64,000 nucleotides of DNA, taken from Priapulus caudatus (taxonomy: Eukaryota > Priapulida > Priapulimorpha > Priapulimorphida > Priapulidae). Location of the stretch: NCBI RefSeq assembly GCF_000485595.1, contig NW_014577181.1:529489-593488 (forward strand), in the 5' to 3' direction. The notes under the pieces were generated by a model. The model saw nothing but the letters and a program-made list of their open reading frames with translations. It had not been told where the DNA came from and searched no databases. Positions 19,901-29,556 of this stretch are shown one piece after another. The stretch's first letter is position 1. Every line of letters starts with the position of its first letter. A program made the position numbers and the translations under genes.

Positions 19901-22196
19901 CTTCGATGGCAGCACTCGGATGTTCGAGATTTACGTGAAGCGTGAGCTCCTCTTTGGTATGGAATGTGTTAGTACAGCTAGCGCAGCTCCACTCTACCAA
20001 CACGTGAGATGTAGACGAGGACGACACAACCTGTTCTTGCCTTGCATCCACAGGCTGTGCTGAGATCGATCGTTGACTAGACGAGTCTTGGAATTGTGTG
20101 ACGACGTCTGCTGCAACTACTGACGTCTGTGTGCGACTACCCTCTATAGTATTTTTCTCATCATCCTCAAATTGTTTTGAGGGCTTAATCTTTTTGACGA
20201 CACCATTTTTTTGCACATTCTTCTGCTTCAGCAATCGCATGCCGTGTGTGGCAAACAGGTGATCTTCCAAGTCGGAATTAGTGTGGAATTTCTGAAAACA
20301 ACTTTGACACTTCCACATCACCGAGTTGGCACTGGATCGTCTCTTGGCTGGCGCACCGTGCATTTGCTCATTCGTGGATGAATGTTCTAATGGGTTGTAC
20401 TTCCGAACTACCAGCTTCATCGACCTGTGTGGTGATCCAATATTCGCATTTCGGTCATTGATAGGAAGCTCATGTTCTTTACTGTGCGCAGAAAGGATCG
20501 ATTTTGTTGCAAATTCAAGCCCGCAAATGGCACAGCTAATCGTTCGAGCAATACTGCCTCTCACATTCTTTAACTGGTTTATTGCTTTGGGCTTTCTACC
20601 CCGCTTCTTTTTTAATGTACCAGGCGGTCGACCGCGAGGTGCATTCGAACGCACAGTCGCTTTCTTCTGGTCATTGATATCACAACTGTTTGTATGTGCC
20701 TGCCGGGGAGATTCTCTGTCTGTGTTGTCCACAGACAAGCCATCTGTCTCCACACAGTGTATCCGATCCAAGTGCTGCCGGGAGGGGAAAAGAATATTGC
20801 ACTTTGTACAGAATGCTCCGTAGTTATCCTTGCCTGTCCCATAGAGCCGAGGCGCAGCTACCCTCGGATGCAGCTGTCCGTTATGCTGCATCACTTCAAG
20901 TTTTGTGACGAACGTAACCTGACAGTGACCACAGGACTGACTATACTTCTTTGGACTAGATGGCACGCTGTGACACTGGCCTACGTCTGGCGCAGCTTGA
21001 CTGTCTTCCAGACAAGATGGAGTGCTGTGAGACATCTCTATAGTGGCAGTGGCGGTGGAGTGGCATGGAACATCAGCTGTAATAGGCGTGACTCCCTCGA
21101 CATCTACACTGCTGGTGGAGGTTACAGTTTGGTTCAGCGGTGGAGATGATATCGCTCTCTGAGTTCCACCTATTTAGACATTAAAACAAATGTGACATTC
21201 AGGCTGAATTATCATAAAATTAATGACACTTATGTTATAAGCCACGCCCCTCAAATATTATGTGATCAGTGATTGGGCTGTGAATATTTTTACTTTAGGG
21301 GCATAGGTACCTAATGCCTTTTGGGCAAGTTTTCATGGTTATATTACAAAATGAACTGTTCTAGATAATCTTTTTACAATTGCTAGAAATTAATTAAAAC
21401 TAATTCTTAGACAAATTTTATATTTTCACATGCTGGACAGAACTTGCACCTAGTTGTTTTCAGTGTAAATGAAGCAGCAGCAACTATTACATTTTGGAAA
21501 AACAATAGGACACAACATACCAGGGCTGGTCACCTTGCCAAGCTTTCTAGCATAGTGTGGTGCGTACCACACACGCAGCTCTTCTCCTGGCTCTACTGTT
21601 CGATTCGTACTAAAGTATATATGATTTTGAAGCTCAAAGGCAAAAAGATTTTGCTGTTCACAAGTAAATGCTGGACGAACCAGACACATCCAGTTACACA
21701 TGTCCTCATCATCAGTTACTAGCTTGAAAGCTTGAGGAATTTCTTGATGGAAAACCTAATAAATAAATACAATTAATTTAGTTACTAGTTACCAAAATGT
21801 ACTATGGAATTTCTTAATAAAAAACCTGATGAATAAATATAATTAATTTAGTTAATAGTTACCAAAATGTACTATAATACTATGAAATAAATGCCTGTGT
21901 AACGAATACCGAAAATCATTCTATTACTTTGAAAAAGTATACCTTTAATATGAATCCTTTATCCTCATAACATTCAGTGGCAGGAATTATAGGTGCCTCG
22001 AAAGGTCCAAACTGTGTCTTTGCATGCAGCAGCTGCTTAGCAATCACACTGGTGGCATCACGTTCGACTTCTAGGTACAGACTACCAGGGAGTGTCTGTC
22101 GGGCGCGTGACACAACCACCGAGTCTTGTACTTTTACAGCTGAAGTTACCTGTTCGCACGCATCTGTCTCATGCTCTTCGCCACAGATACTGCATT
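14161..22196 (-). CDS. prdm15-like: PRDM15-like PR/SET and zinc-finger protein (four exons, 5' exon missing)
   Basis: This gene encodes a nuclear, DNA-binding PR/SET zinc-finger regulator. Exons on the minus strand are 22196-21943, 21755-21521, 21169-19649 and 16919-14161. All junctions are AG/GT and every phase agrees (phase 0, then 1, then 1). Joined, they give about 1,589 residues up to the TAA stop, close to the roughly 1,500 residues of vertebrate PRDM15. The PR domain shows SRARxxLP, KTQFGPFE, CNWMCLVRPA and ELRVWYAPHYA, and these fit PRDM15 better than its sister PRDM10. Twenty-three C2H2/C2HC fingers follow, with an AT-hook-like RGRP and a GRKPK patch between. The first visible exon starts with one base of a codon missing, so a short 5' exon with the ATG lies further right and was not identified. 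Orthology is inferred from motifs, not from a tree. Confidence 0.85.
14434..14733 (-). repeat. coding minisatellite: four 75-bp units
   Basis: Four head-to-tail units of exactly 75 bp (25 codons: EEQ-EV-TRMA-DAGSTLEADCYARV type) lie in frame in the last PRDM15-like exon, after the final zinc finger. Units differ at only a few bases, for example E/Q at position 4 and A/V at positions 6 and 11. The frame is kept because 75 is a multiple of three. Copy number may be polymorphic. Confidence 0.95.
18217..18236. repeat. short telomere-like CCCTAA repeat
   Basis: Three CCCTAA units followed by an A-run. On the minus strand this reads TTAGGG x3, the general animal telomere motif, here interstitial and next to a tRNA-like repeat. 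Confidence 0.7.
18386..18450 (-). ncRNA. tRNA-like SINE head or tRNA pseudogene
   Basis: On the minus strand, TAGCCCAACGGG fits an RNA polymerase III A box. About 40 bases later GGATCGAATCC is one mismatch from the B-box consensus GGTTCGANTCC, and a T6 run follows about 10 bases further. The arms do not fold into a clean cloverleaf, so this is a SINE promoter or decayed tRNA, not a working tRNA. Confidence 0.45.
18840..19302. mobile_element. MITE with TTAA target duplication (piggyBac-like)
   Basis: The 463-bp element has ends AGGCTCACAATGCGCATCCA and its reverse complement; inverted arms extend about 75 bp. TTAA flanks each side. The related copy B (26400-26425) reads straight through 'taccttaagttaagg', showing the empty site and confirming insertion into TTAA. 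TTAA specificity is the piggyBac hallmark. A related copy is at 61128-61616. No transposase is present. Confidence 0.85.
19649..21169 (-). CDS. prdm15-like: PRDM15-like exon: linker, AT-hook and five zinc fingers
   Basis: This 1,521-bp exon starts after TGTCTAAATAG and ends ATTCAGGCAG/GTATCTAC in phase 1. It codes for a Ser/Thr-rich linker and finger CGHCQVTF...H, then a second CTKCNILF finger ending HxxxxC. Next come RGRPPG and KKRGRKPK basic patches (AT-hook-like), finger CAICGLEF, finger CQSCFQKF and finger CASCTNTF, separated by long spacers. It then has an acidic, probably disordered tail. Spacing between fingers is far wider than in the last exon. Confidence 0.85.
21170..21520 (-). other. 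PRDM15-like intron (350 bp)
   Basis: Intron between the PR-domain exon and the five-finger exon, with GTATGT at 21520 and ATTTAG-type acceptor TAAATAG at 21170. No other features are seen. Confidence 0.85.
21521..21755 (-). CDS. prdm15-like: PRDM15-like exon: second half of the PR domain
   Basis: This 235-bp exon opens after TTTATTTATTAG and ends CCTG/GTATGT in phase 1. It encodes VFHQ, then a DDEDMCNWM block, LVRPA, the aromatic NHIYFSTNR strand and ELRVWYAPHYARKLGK. These are the conserved C-terminal strands and pseudoknot of a PR domain. A 70-bp tandem duplication just upstream copies its acceptor (see 21736-21875). An earlier GT at GGCAAG/GTGACC exists, but its phase does not match the next exon. 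Confidence 0.88.
21736..21875 (-). repeat. 70-bp tandem duplication copying a splice acceptor
   Basis: Bases 21736-21805 and 21806-21875 are near-identical direct repeats. The first contains the true acceptor TTTATTAG/GTTTTCC of the second PR-domain exon. The second contains a decoy TTCATCAG/GTTTTTT at 21826, exactly 70 bp upstream in the transcript. Using the decoy would add GTT TTT TAT TAA, an immediate stop. Confidence 0.85.
21943..22196 (-). CDS. prdm15-like: PRDM15-like exon: zinc knuckle and first half of the PR domain
   Basis: This 254-bp exon opens after a CTTCCAG acceptor and ends AAG/GTATAC in phase 0. It encodes a CSICGEEHETDAC zinc-knuckle-like start, as in PRDM10/15 where a C-rich segment precedes the PR domain. 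It then runs through SRARQTLP and ends with the KTQFGPFE block and FILK. An in-frame reading extends upstream of the acceptor to 22320, so an unspliced start there cannot be fully excluded. Confidence 0.85.
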
Positions 22197-22968
22197 CTGG
22201 AAGTGCAGAACATTTTAAAATTAGTACTACAATGCAATTCATGTTACTATACAGGGTTCTACTCAGAAAGCTCTGCAGCAAGTTGTTTACGCAGTGTTTT
22301 CCCTGCATTGACATGAGCAAGGCGGGCCGCCTCGCTCAAATTCTCAGCCGCCACACAGAAATTTGTCGAAAACACCGCCTCGCTGACGAAAATCACTGTT
22401 CTACCATAGAACAGTGCTTATAATGCACCAAAATAGCTTAGAATGCACCAAATTGCACCATTTTTCCAACAAATTGCCTACATACCTGTGGTGCTCGCTT
22501 TGCTAAGACCTCGAAATGCGCAAACACACCAAATATTTGTTTACCACCTCACAGTCACAGACCTTTTTGGCCAGGGGAAACTGGTTTACGGATGGATGGG
22601 GTAGGAATTTCGAGAGGGCTGTATCAGTTGGAGTCAATTACACATGTCATAAACCGACCCAACCCACAGGTAAACTCGATCAGTTCAGAGTTGTATACCA
22701 AGTTGTGAAAACACAGCATGACTATCCTAGGATTACCGAAAGTAAACGCAGCTGGAAAATAAAGCATATCGAAATAAAGCATATATATATATATATATTT
22801 GATTAGGCAATAAGGAATGTCAGACGATTAAGCTGGGATTAGGTGATGGTGATGATGATGACTTACATAAGCGTGGTCTCAAAGAAGAATAGTGATGTCC
22901 TGATGATTGATTCTAATTGAATTTTGGTCATATGCAGCAACCGTTTTGATAATTTTAATTATGAAAAG
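22197..22968. other. upstream of the visible PRDM15-like exons, no exon identified
   Basis: The first PRDM15-like exon must lie to the right of 22196, but no ATG with a matching phase-1 donor could be chosen. A short (TA)n is at 22780-22800. Nothing else is recognised. Confidence 0.4.
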
Positions 22969-23059
22969 TGCCGCAGAGCGACAGTGCTCACCTGACAGCA
23001 GGTGTTCTGATGCTAAACTCAGGGGCAAACGAATCAAGAGCACCCTCCCATCGCCGCGT

Positions 23060-23194
23060 TCGCTCTCCCTCGTTGTCTCTCATTCTTTCTCTTTCGCTCT
23101 CTCGCTCTTGCTCTCTCTTCCCTTCGCGCTCTCTCTCTACCTCTCTCTCTCGCTCGATCACACTCTCGCTCTCTCTCTCGCTCAATCACACACA

Positions 23195-23239
<45 letters not shown>

Positions 23240-23367
23240 CTCACTCTTTCTGCGTGCTCTCTCTCTTTCTCTCTCACTCTTGTTCGCGTGCTCTCTCTCT
23301 TTCTCTCCTCTCCTCTCCTCTCGTCTCGTCTCTCTCTATCCCCTCTTTCTTCCCTCTCTCTCTTCTC

Positions 23368-23432
<65 letters not shown>

Positions 23433-23441
23433 CTTCCTCCG

Positions 23442-23524
<83 letters not shown>

Positions 23525-23541
23525 CTCTCTCTTCCTCTCTC

Positions 23542-23613
<72 letters not shown>

Positions 23614-23941
23614 CTCTCTACTCTCTCATCTCTCTCTTCTCTCTCTCTCTCTCCTCTCTCCTTCTCTCTCTCTCCTCTCTCTCTCTCCTCTCTCTCTCTC
23701 TCTTCTTCTACTTCTCTCCTCTTCGCCGGCGCTCTCTCCTTCTCTCTCTCTCTTCCTCTCTCCCTTCTTACTTCTCTCGTTCTCTCCTCTCTTCTCTTCT
23801 CTCTCTCTCTCTCTCACTCTCTTCTCTCTCTCCTCTCTCTCTTCTCTTCTCTCTCCTCTCCATCTCTCTCTCTCTCCTCTCCTTCTCTCTCTCCTCTCTT
23901 CTCTCCTCTCTCTTCTCACTATCTCTCTCTCTCTCTCTTTC

Positions 23942-23973
<32 letters not shown>

Positions 23974-24060
23974 CTTCTCTTCTTCTCTTCTCTTCCTCTC
24001 TCGCATCGCTCTCTCTCTATCACTCTCTTCCCCTCGCTCTCTCGTCTCCCTCTCTCTCAA
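23060..24060. repeat. 1-kb (CT)n microsatellite
   Basis: Interrupted CTCTCT with TTC, CAC and CG variants over about 1 kb. It is pure pyrimidine over long stretches, hence able to form triplex DNA. The long Ser/Leu ORFs across it are artefacts. Confidence 0.95.
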
Positions 24061-24825
24061 TATTCTCCTCTTCTCGAAGGCGGCCGTAGGGCGATGCCGG
24101 ACGAGGACCTGTACGACGGAGATTGTCTTATACCAGACGTCTGAATTGTCTATGCAGACTGATTGTCTTTTGGATGCGTCTTATCTAACCCCTAGCAACG
24201 GCCGACCGTTTTCGTGGACGCTAGCACAGGCGGTAACGTTTTTTTTATATTAACTTCACACTAAATGTTTATACTATATGTTTAATTTCGGCGGTTTTGG
24301 CACTCCCGCAGCCCATTGTTTATACTATCGTTAACTTGGGTTTCCCTAGCAGCGGCCAGCGGAATGTTAAGAAAATTTATGAAAAAAATTTTGCTCTGAA
24401 TAAAGGCCTTGCTCTGCTCCCGCAGACAACTACCTGGACAGATCTAACTTTGTCCTCCGGTGTGCGAAATGGCACAGAGTTCTACGAACAAAAACGGAGT
24501 AGCCCTTATTACAAACACTGGGTATGTCATTCAGGCAAGCCTTCTCGAAGAAATGTCTCAGTTAATTGGTGATCGTTAAAATGAAAGGTTGGCCACGATG
24601 ATTGCTGCGCGTACCGTTTTGGTAAGCTGGAAGCTTCCATCGTACGTAGTTATTCAGGTTAACAACTATTTTTGCCAAGACAGAATAGGTAAGCGACTCG
24701 TCCATTTTACCTACCACAAGCCTAACAGCGCTAAAAATATGGGAAGAAGCTGCCACTGTTATCCTAATTAAACGCAGGCAAAAACGTACACCATTACCAA
24801 TCACCCACCTACATGCACTGGGCCA

Positions 24826-25940
24826 GTTGGCACTGGCAGCAACAGGCACTTTTTGGACCGTTTCAAATAATAAAATGAATTCGCGTTGATAAAATACAAT
24901 TTGTCAGTCACTACTACCAGTACCAGCAATAAATTATTCTTAATTGTTTGATACTGACCTAATAACTTCAACTTCAAACACCGTCCAATACACCGCTGCA
25001 AACCACATAGCCGCACGCCACTTGTGCATGCACAAAATACACAGGTTAAGGTTAGAAGAAGCGTAAGAAATGCGGTTTGCACAGAAAATTCCAGAACGCT
25101 CCACTATTTGTCGCAGCACTAGACAAGACAAATAACACTGTCCAAAACGCCAATGATATTAGGCATCTCGTGATTGTTAAGCTGAGATGATTCACTTGTT
25201 CGACAATATACGTCTTGCAACTTGGTCACCACATTTACTTTACCCAGAATTATATTGAAAAATCCACTGCTCGACATTTGCCGCAAATTTCCCATGAAGC
25301 CGTATTCGTAAACGGCGACAAGTACATTGGAGCAAATGGCGGCGCATTGCATTCTGGCGAGCAAGAATTGCTAGTTAGAATTGTCCTATGAATGGGCAAT
25401 TGCGCCGCCCATTGCTTTCACCCTCCCCTTGCTACTCTGTTCCCCTGTTTACGTATCGGCTTCGATGGGATATTTGCGGCAAATTTCGAGCAGGGATTTC
25501 TCATTATATTCTGGGTGTAAAAAAGTATGTTCTGGTACCAAGGTTGCAAGAACGTATATTTTCGAACAAGTGATCATTCAGCTACCACACATGATTGCCA
25601 TATCATTGGCGTTTGCGACGTTTATTTCTTTGTCCTAGTGCTGCGACAAAAAGTGCGGCAGCTCCTGGAATTTTCTTGTGCAAACGCTTTCTTACCTTCT
25701 CTAACGCTACTGTGTATTTGGCTCTGCATGCACAAGTGCTCCTCTCATGCGCGTGCGGGCTATGTGTTGACAGGCGGGTGTAATTGGACTGTGTTGTAAG
25801 TGAAGTTATTTAGGTCAAATCAAACCATTAAGAACTAATTGCTGGTACTGTAGTAGCTGCTTGACAAGTTGTGATTTATCTAACCATTCTTTTAATTATT
25901 GAAACGGTCAAGGCTTGCCTGTGGACTTGGCAGTGCATAC
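24826..25940. repeat. 1.1-kb imperfect palindrome (foldback), arms about 550 bp
   Basis: The left arm 24826-25375 is the reverse complement of 25380-25940 with about 75-80% identity and almost no spacer. Paired landmarks are 'gacctaataacttcaac' with 'gaagttatttaggtc', 'cttgtgcatgcacaa' with 'ttggctctgcatgcacaag', 'ggcggcgcattgc' with 'gcaattgcgccgcc', and 'aaccgtttcaa'-type outer ends. No long coding frame is kept. It is an old foldback element inside repeat copy B. Confidence 0.8.
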
Positions 25941-26973
25941 TTTTAAGTTACAGTAAAACACATTGACAGTACAGAATTGCCATGAGAAATTATACGAATT
26001 TTAAGGAGCATAAACCTTCTTCAAGCACAATTTTAGCTTTTGACAATTTCACTGTGACATTTGTTAGCCTCATTACACTCCAGGCATTGTAATAAGATTC
26101 TACTAGCCAAAAACCCAGCATGTCGAAATCTCTTTTCTAACACCAAGTCAAACAGGTAAACCAAAAGTCCATGTTTAAATCCCTCCTCTTGAGGGTCAAA
26201 AGGTTATCAAACAAAAAAGTTTTCCAATCGCTCCGTCACACCATGTCCTCAGAAAATGTATAAAATCTGCCCTGTGCCCCATTGACCTTTGACCTGTGAC
26301 CTCCAATTTCGGCACAGTGATGGCTTTTCCTACCATGATGCTATACACCGACTATCACGAGCCTAGGTCGAGCCGTTTAGATTTGTGCCGCAATTCTGCA
26401 TTTCCTCCCTATACCTTAAGTTAAGGAGAGAATGTTCCCTTCTTTTACACCTCTTGACCTTTGACCTTTGCCCCCAGCTTCGACATCCCAACTCGTTTTC
26501 GGATTACCCCCCCACGTCCCGACTTTCGAATCCGTACGTCGAGCCGTTTAGATTTGTGCCCAACTGTTGACGGACGCATGGACGGACGCTCGGACGGACA
26601 GACGGACGGACGCACGGTCATGCGATTCTACAAGCTGCATCTGACTATGTCAGATGAGCTAAAAACAAATAATCGATCATCGAAGTCAGCTGTTGGGAGT
26701 AAAAACAACAAGTGCTGCGAACGGTCATAATGGTAATGGCCTGCTCCCCTCTCCTCCTCCACTATTCCTGCCCTCTTCAAGATAATGGAGCCATTTTGAC
26801 AAAATCATAGCATGAAATTCGTGAAAAATATGAATATATATATATATTGATTTTTAACAAGCCCTGTATAGTCACATATCTTATTATTCTGAAACTAGCT
26901 TGCAGAAGGTATATTCATACATTTGAAATAATCATTCATACGAATACACTTATCCATCTACCTATATACTATC

Positions 26974-27256
26974 AGGAGCGTATAATGACAAAGGAGTAAG
27001 ACAGCGATTTGGTACTGATTTCACTACATTTTTGTCGTACGAGTTCGATGTGAATAAAAATACAAATGTATACAAACATGAGCTTCTTTTGTTCACTGGT
27101 CCTTATTCTATCTTCCGGTAGTATTACAAACCGCGTAGCTTCCTTCGTTTTGACATAATTCGTACTTTTCGACGACATGGTTTTCACCTTAGTTACCGTT
27201 TTCTGGCGAGGCCACACTCTAAATTTTCACACACAGCTCTTCAATGAGCCACGGTA
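26974..27256 (-). repeat. left arm of a near-identical inverted duplication
   Basis: This arm is the reverse complement of 27599-27882 at about 99%. Read on the minus strand it holds ATG TCG TCG AAA AGT at 27182 and an open frame (MSSKSTNYVKTKEATRFVILP start) differing from the right arm by one residue. The frame is not recognised as a known family. Confidence 0.9.
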
Positions 27257-27598
27257 GGGCTTTTCGGCCGTAGCCTAGTCAAGTGCAGTAAATTCGCCTA
27301 GAAATTAAGTTACGTTGCACCCATGCTGGGTTTAAAAATTAAAACTATTTTACATTTAAACTATAGTTAGAATGCCTTGTTTTTATGGTTTAATCCCGCA
27401 GTTTTTTTAAAATAAACGCTGCGCTGGTAAAATATCTGAACTACTTCACCCGCGGAAGAATGATGTGTATGAATCGTTATGAGTAAACTGACGCTCCAGC
27501 CGATTGTAGCTTTTCGCACATGTGTTTTGCATTAATTGCATAGCAACCGTTATCTCTAGCCCGCGTACAGTTGCCGCTGGCGCTGCCTGACGCGATCC
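27257..27598. other. spacer of the inverted duplication
   Basis: A 342-bp unique-looking loop between the two 284-bp arms. There is no gene. Transcription across the locus would give a hairpin with this as the loop. Confidence 0.7.
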
Positions 27599-27882
27599 CT
27601 GCCGTGGCTCATTGAAGAGCTGTGTGTGAAAATTTAGAGTGTGGCCTCGCCAGAAAACGGTAACTAAGGTGAAAACCATGTCGTCGAAAAGTACGAATTA
27701 TGTCAAAACGAAGGAAGCTACGCGGTTTGTAATACTACCGGAAGATAGAATAAGGACCAGTGAACAAAAGAAGCTCATGTTTGTATACATTTGTATTTTT
27801 ATTCACATCGAACTCGTACGACAAAAATGTAGTGAAATCAGTACCAAATCGCTGTCTTACTCCTTTGCCATTATACGCTCCT
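27599..27882 (+). repeat. right arm of the near-identical inverted duplication
   Basis: Same sequence as the left arm, in plus orientation. The ATG at 27679 opens the same frame, about 80-100 codons depending on the start chosen. It might be a duplicated 5' exon of an unknown gene or the end of a foldback element. No target-site duplication was found at the outer borders. Confidence 0.9.
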
Positions 27883-28146
27883 GGTACTATGTAGCCATTT
27901 GCCTCTGCTACAGTGCTATACGAACAACAGTGACACAGGACACAGCACTGAAACATTGCAACCTGGCATGCTAACCAGTGCTTGATATGATGATTAGTGT
28001 CACTTTGCACGTAAGGCAGGACAGTTATATTGCCTGCAAGTGTATTATTCTATTGCAGCACAGCCTAAGGCTTAGCTGGCCATGCTGCAAAGATTCACTA
28101 CCATTTCCGTATGATTTCCGTATGATTTTTTCGTATAGCAAATTAG

Positions 28147-28889
28147 CAAGGCTCCACACTAACTTTTTTTTTCAGTGGCCCGATCGGGCCACCAAAATCA
28201 TTGATTTTCAATTTTTGGTGGCCCGAAAATGAAATCTGCATGGTGGCCCGAAAAAAAAACAAAGAAAAACATTATAAATCTTAATTTCAATCTCGTATTG
28301 TACATTATTTGAAAATTGGGCTGTCTGATGCACTTGCACAAGTCTTTAAACAAACCCCACACAATGGCACACACTGACATTGATGATTGAGGCATACATT
28401 TGAATTATCCATTCCACAGCATCAAATTTTTTTTTATGTGCAAAAATTACCCCCTTATGAAAATGGACTGTTCCAAAATATGTGACTGCACGTCGCATAC
28501 TTTCACACACGAACTTTTGAACGCTGGCAGATTCGCTTCAGATCCGAAACAGTGCACGCGCGCACATGGATATATGCACTATTTTTTACAGCCTGCATGC
28601 ATGCAGCTAGAGCTAGAGCTCCAGCGCAGCTAGCTAGCAATATACATTACATACATTGCAGTACAGTGTAGTGCAAATTGCGACCGGCGCGGTGTCTGCT
28701 GATTTGTGTTCATTTGATCACGCTCGCTCTCTTTTGAATGAGATTAGCACGTAAGAAACAATTATTTTTATCACATAGACACTTCGAAATTTTAGTGGCC
28801 CGATCGGGCCACCAAATTTTAACTTTTTGAAATTTTGGTGGCCCGACATCAAGTTTTGGTGGCCAGGCCACCGCTAGTGTCGAGCCTTG
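28147..28889. mobile_element. hAT-like MITE with subterminal GGCCCGATCGGGCCACC repeats
   Basis: The ends CAAGGCTCCACACTAAC and, inverted, CAAGGCTCGACACTAGC form terminal repeats. Each end is followed by clustered GTGGCCCG/CGGGCCAC motifs, the subterminal repeats typical of hAT elements. CGTATAG occurs outside both ends, though with 8 extra bases on the left. The 600-bp middle has no transposase. Confidence 0.75.
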
Positions 28890-29556
28890 CGTATAGGCCT
28901 TAGCGCGAGTGAATAGATAGTTCTAAATGATATAGCTCTATCACTGATAGAGCTAAACCAATAACTTGTGCCCTAGAAATTTTGATTTAATCTAATGCTA
29001 ATCCTGGGATTCATGGGATGAATAGCCTTCCATAGACAAATGTGACAAATTTTTGTATGGGCAACTTTTCCATGTCTGACCATGTAACATTGAAATTCAA
29101 TGAACGATCTATACATTTTGCTTTATCAACATTTTTGACTTACCCACACCATAAAACAGTGCAAATGTTCGTATTAATGGTAATTATTAATGGGTATTGT
29201 AATATTCCATGCCCTCATACGCCATGCGTTATCAACTTCTGATATACCTTTTATCACCTTTTATCTTGTAATAATATCATGCCACCAAATATTCAAAACT
29301 TCGACAGAAACAGCAAAAATGATTTTCGTAAAAAAATCGTAGAATATAGTATATATATACAGAACTGTAACTAGTATAGAGCATTGGGCCCAGGTGCGTA
29401 CCTACGGAAAGTAGCGCCTATGACAAGCATTGAAATTGCGCCCCTGTCCAAACACCTTTTTTTAGATAAACTTTTAGATAAACTTTACCATAATATCAGC
29501 TCAAAAATACAAATCCAGAGAGACCGGGTACAAGGTGGCATTGCGCAAAAGATGCG
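28890..29556. other. AT-rich non-coding stretch, nothing recognised
   Basis: Short hairpin 'gatatagctctatcactgatagagct' near 28930. No gene is supported. Confidence 0.4.

Larger units (their letters stand above)
22969..26665. mobile_element. interspersed repeat copy B, interrupted by (CT)n and a long palindrome
   Basis: It has the same head and tail as copy A at 17986-19520. After the head a 1-kb (CT)n tract follows. Then comes an unassigned part (24072-24825), including a tiny ORF MPDEDLYDGDC at 24093, and then a 1.1-kb palindrome. The conserved body runs from 26175 ('ctcctcttgagggtcaaaag') to the tail at 26665. This copy lacks the MITE of copy A. Confidence 0.6.

Noticed and set aside
21170-21548. 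Donor GGCAAG/GTGACC as the end of the second PR-domain exon
   Set aside because: It ends in phase 0, whereas the best next acceptor (TAAATAG/GT) needs phase 1. The donor CCTG/GTATGT 13 bp later is stronger and in phase.
19649-22196. PRDM9-like histone methyltransferase with recombination role
   Set aside because: PR-domain blocks (KTQFGPFE, CNWM-LVRPA, ELRVWYA) fit PRDM15/PRDM10; no KRAB or SSXRD segment is seen, and fingers are diverse, not a tandem PRDM9-type array.
24093-24143. Tiny ORF MPDEDLYDGDC... as a real peptide gene
   Set aside because: Only 16 codons, inside a repeat copy, with no splice site or promoter support.
22907-24253. 448-codon Ser/Leu ORF
   Set aside because: Product of the (CT)n microsatellite.
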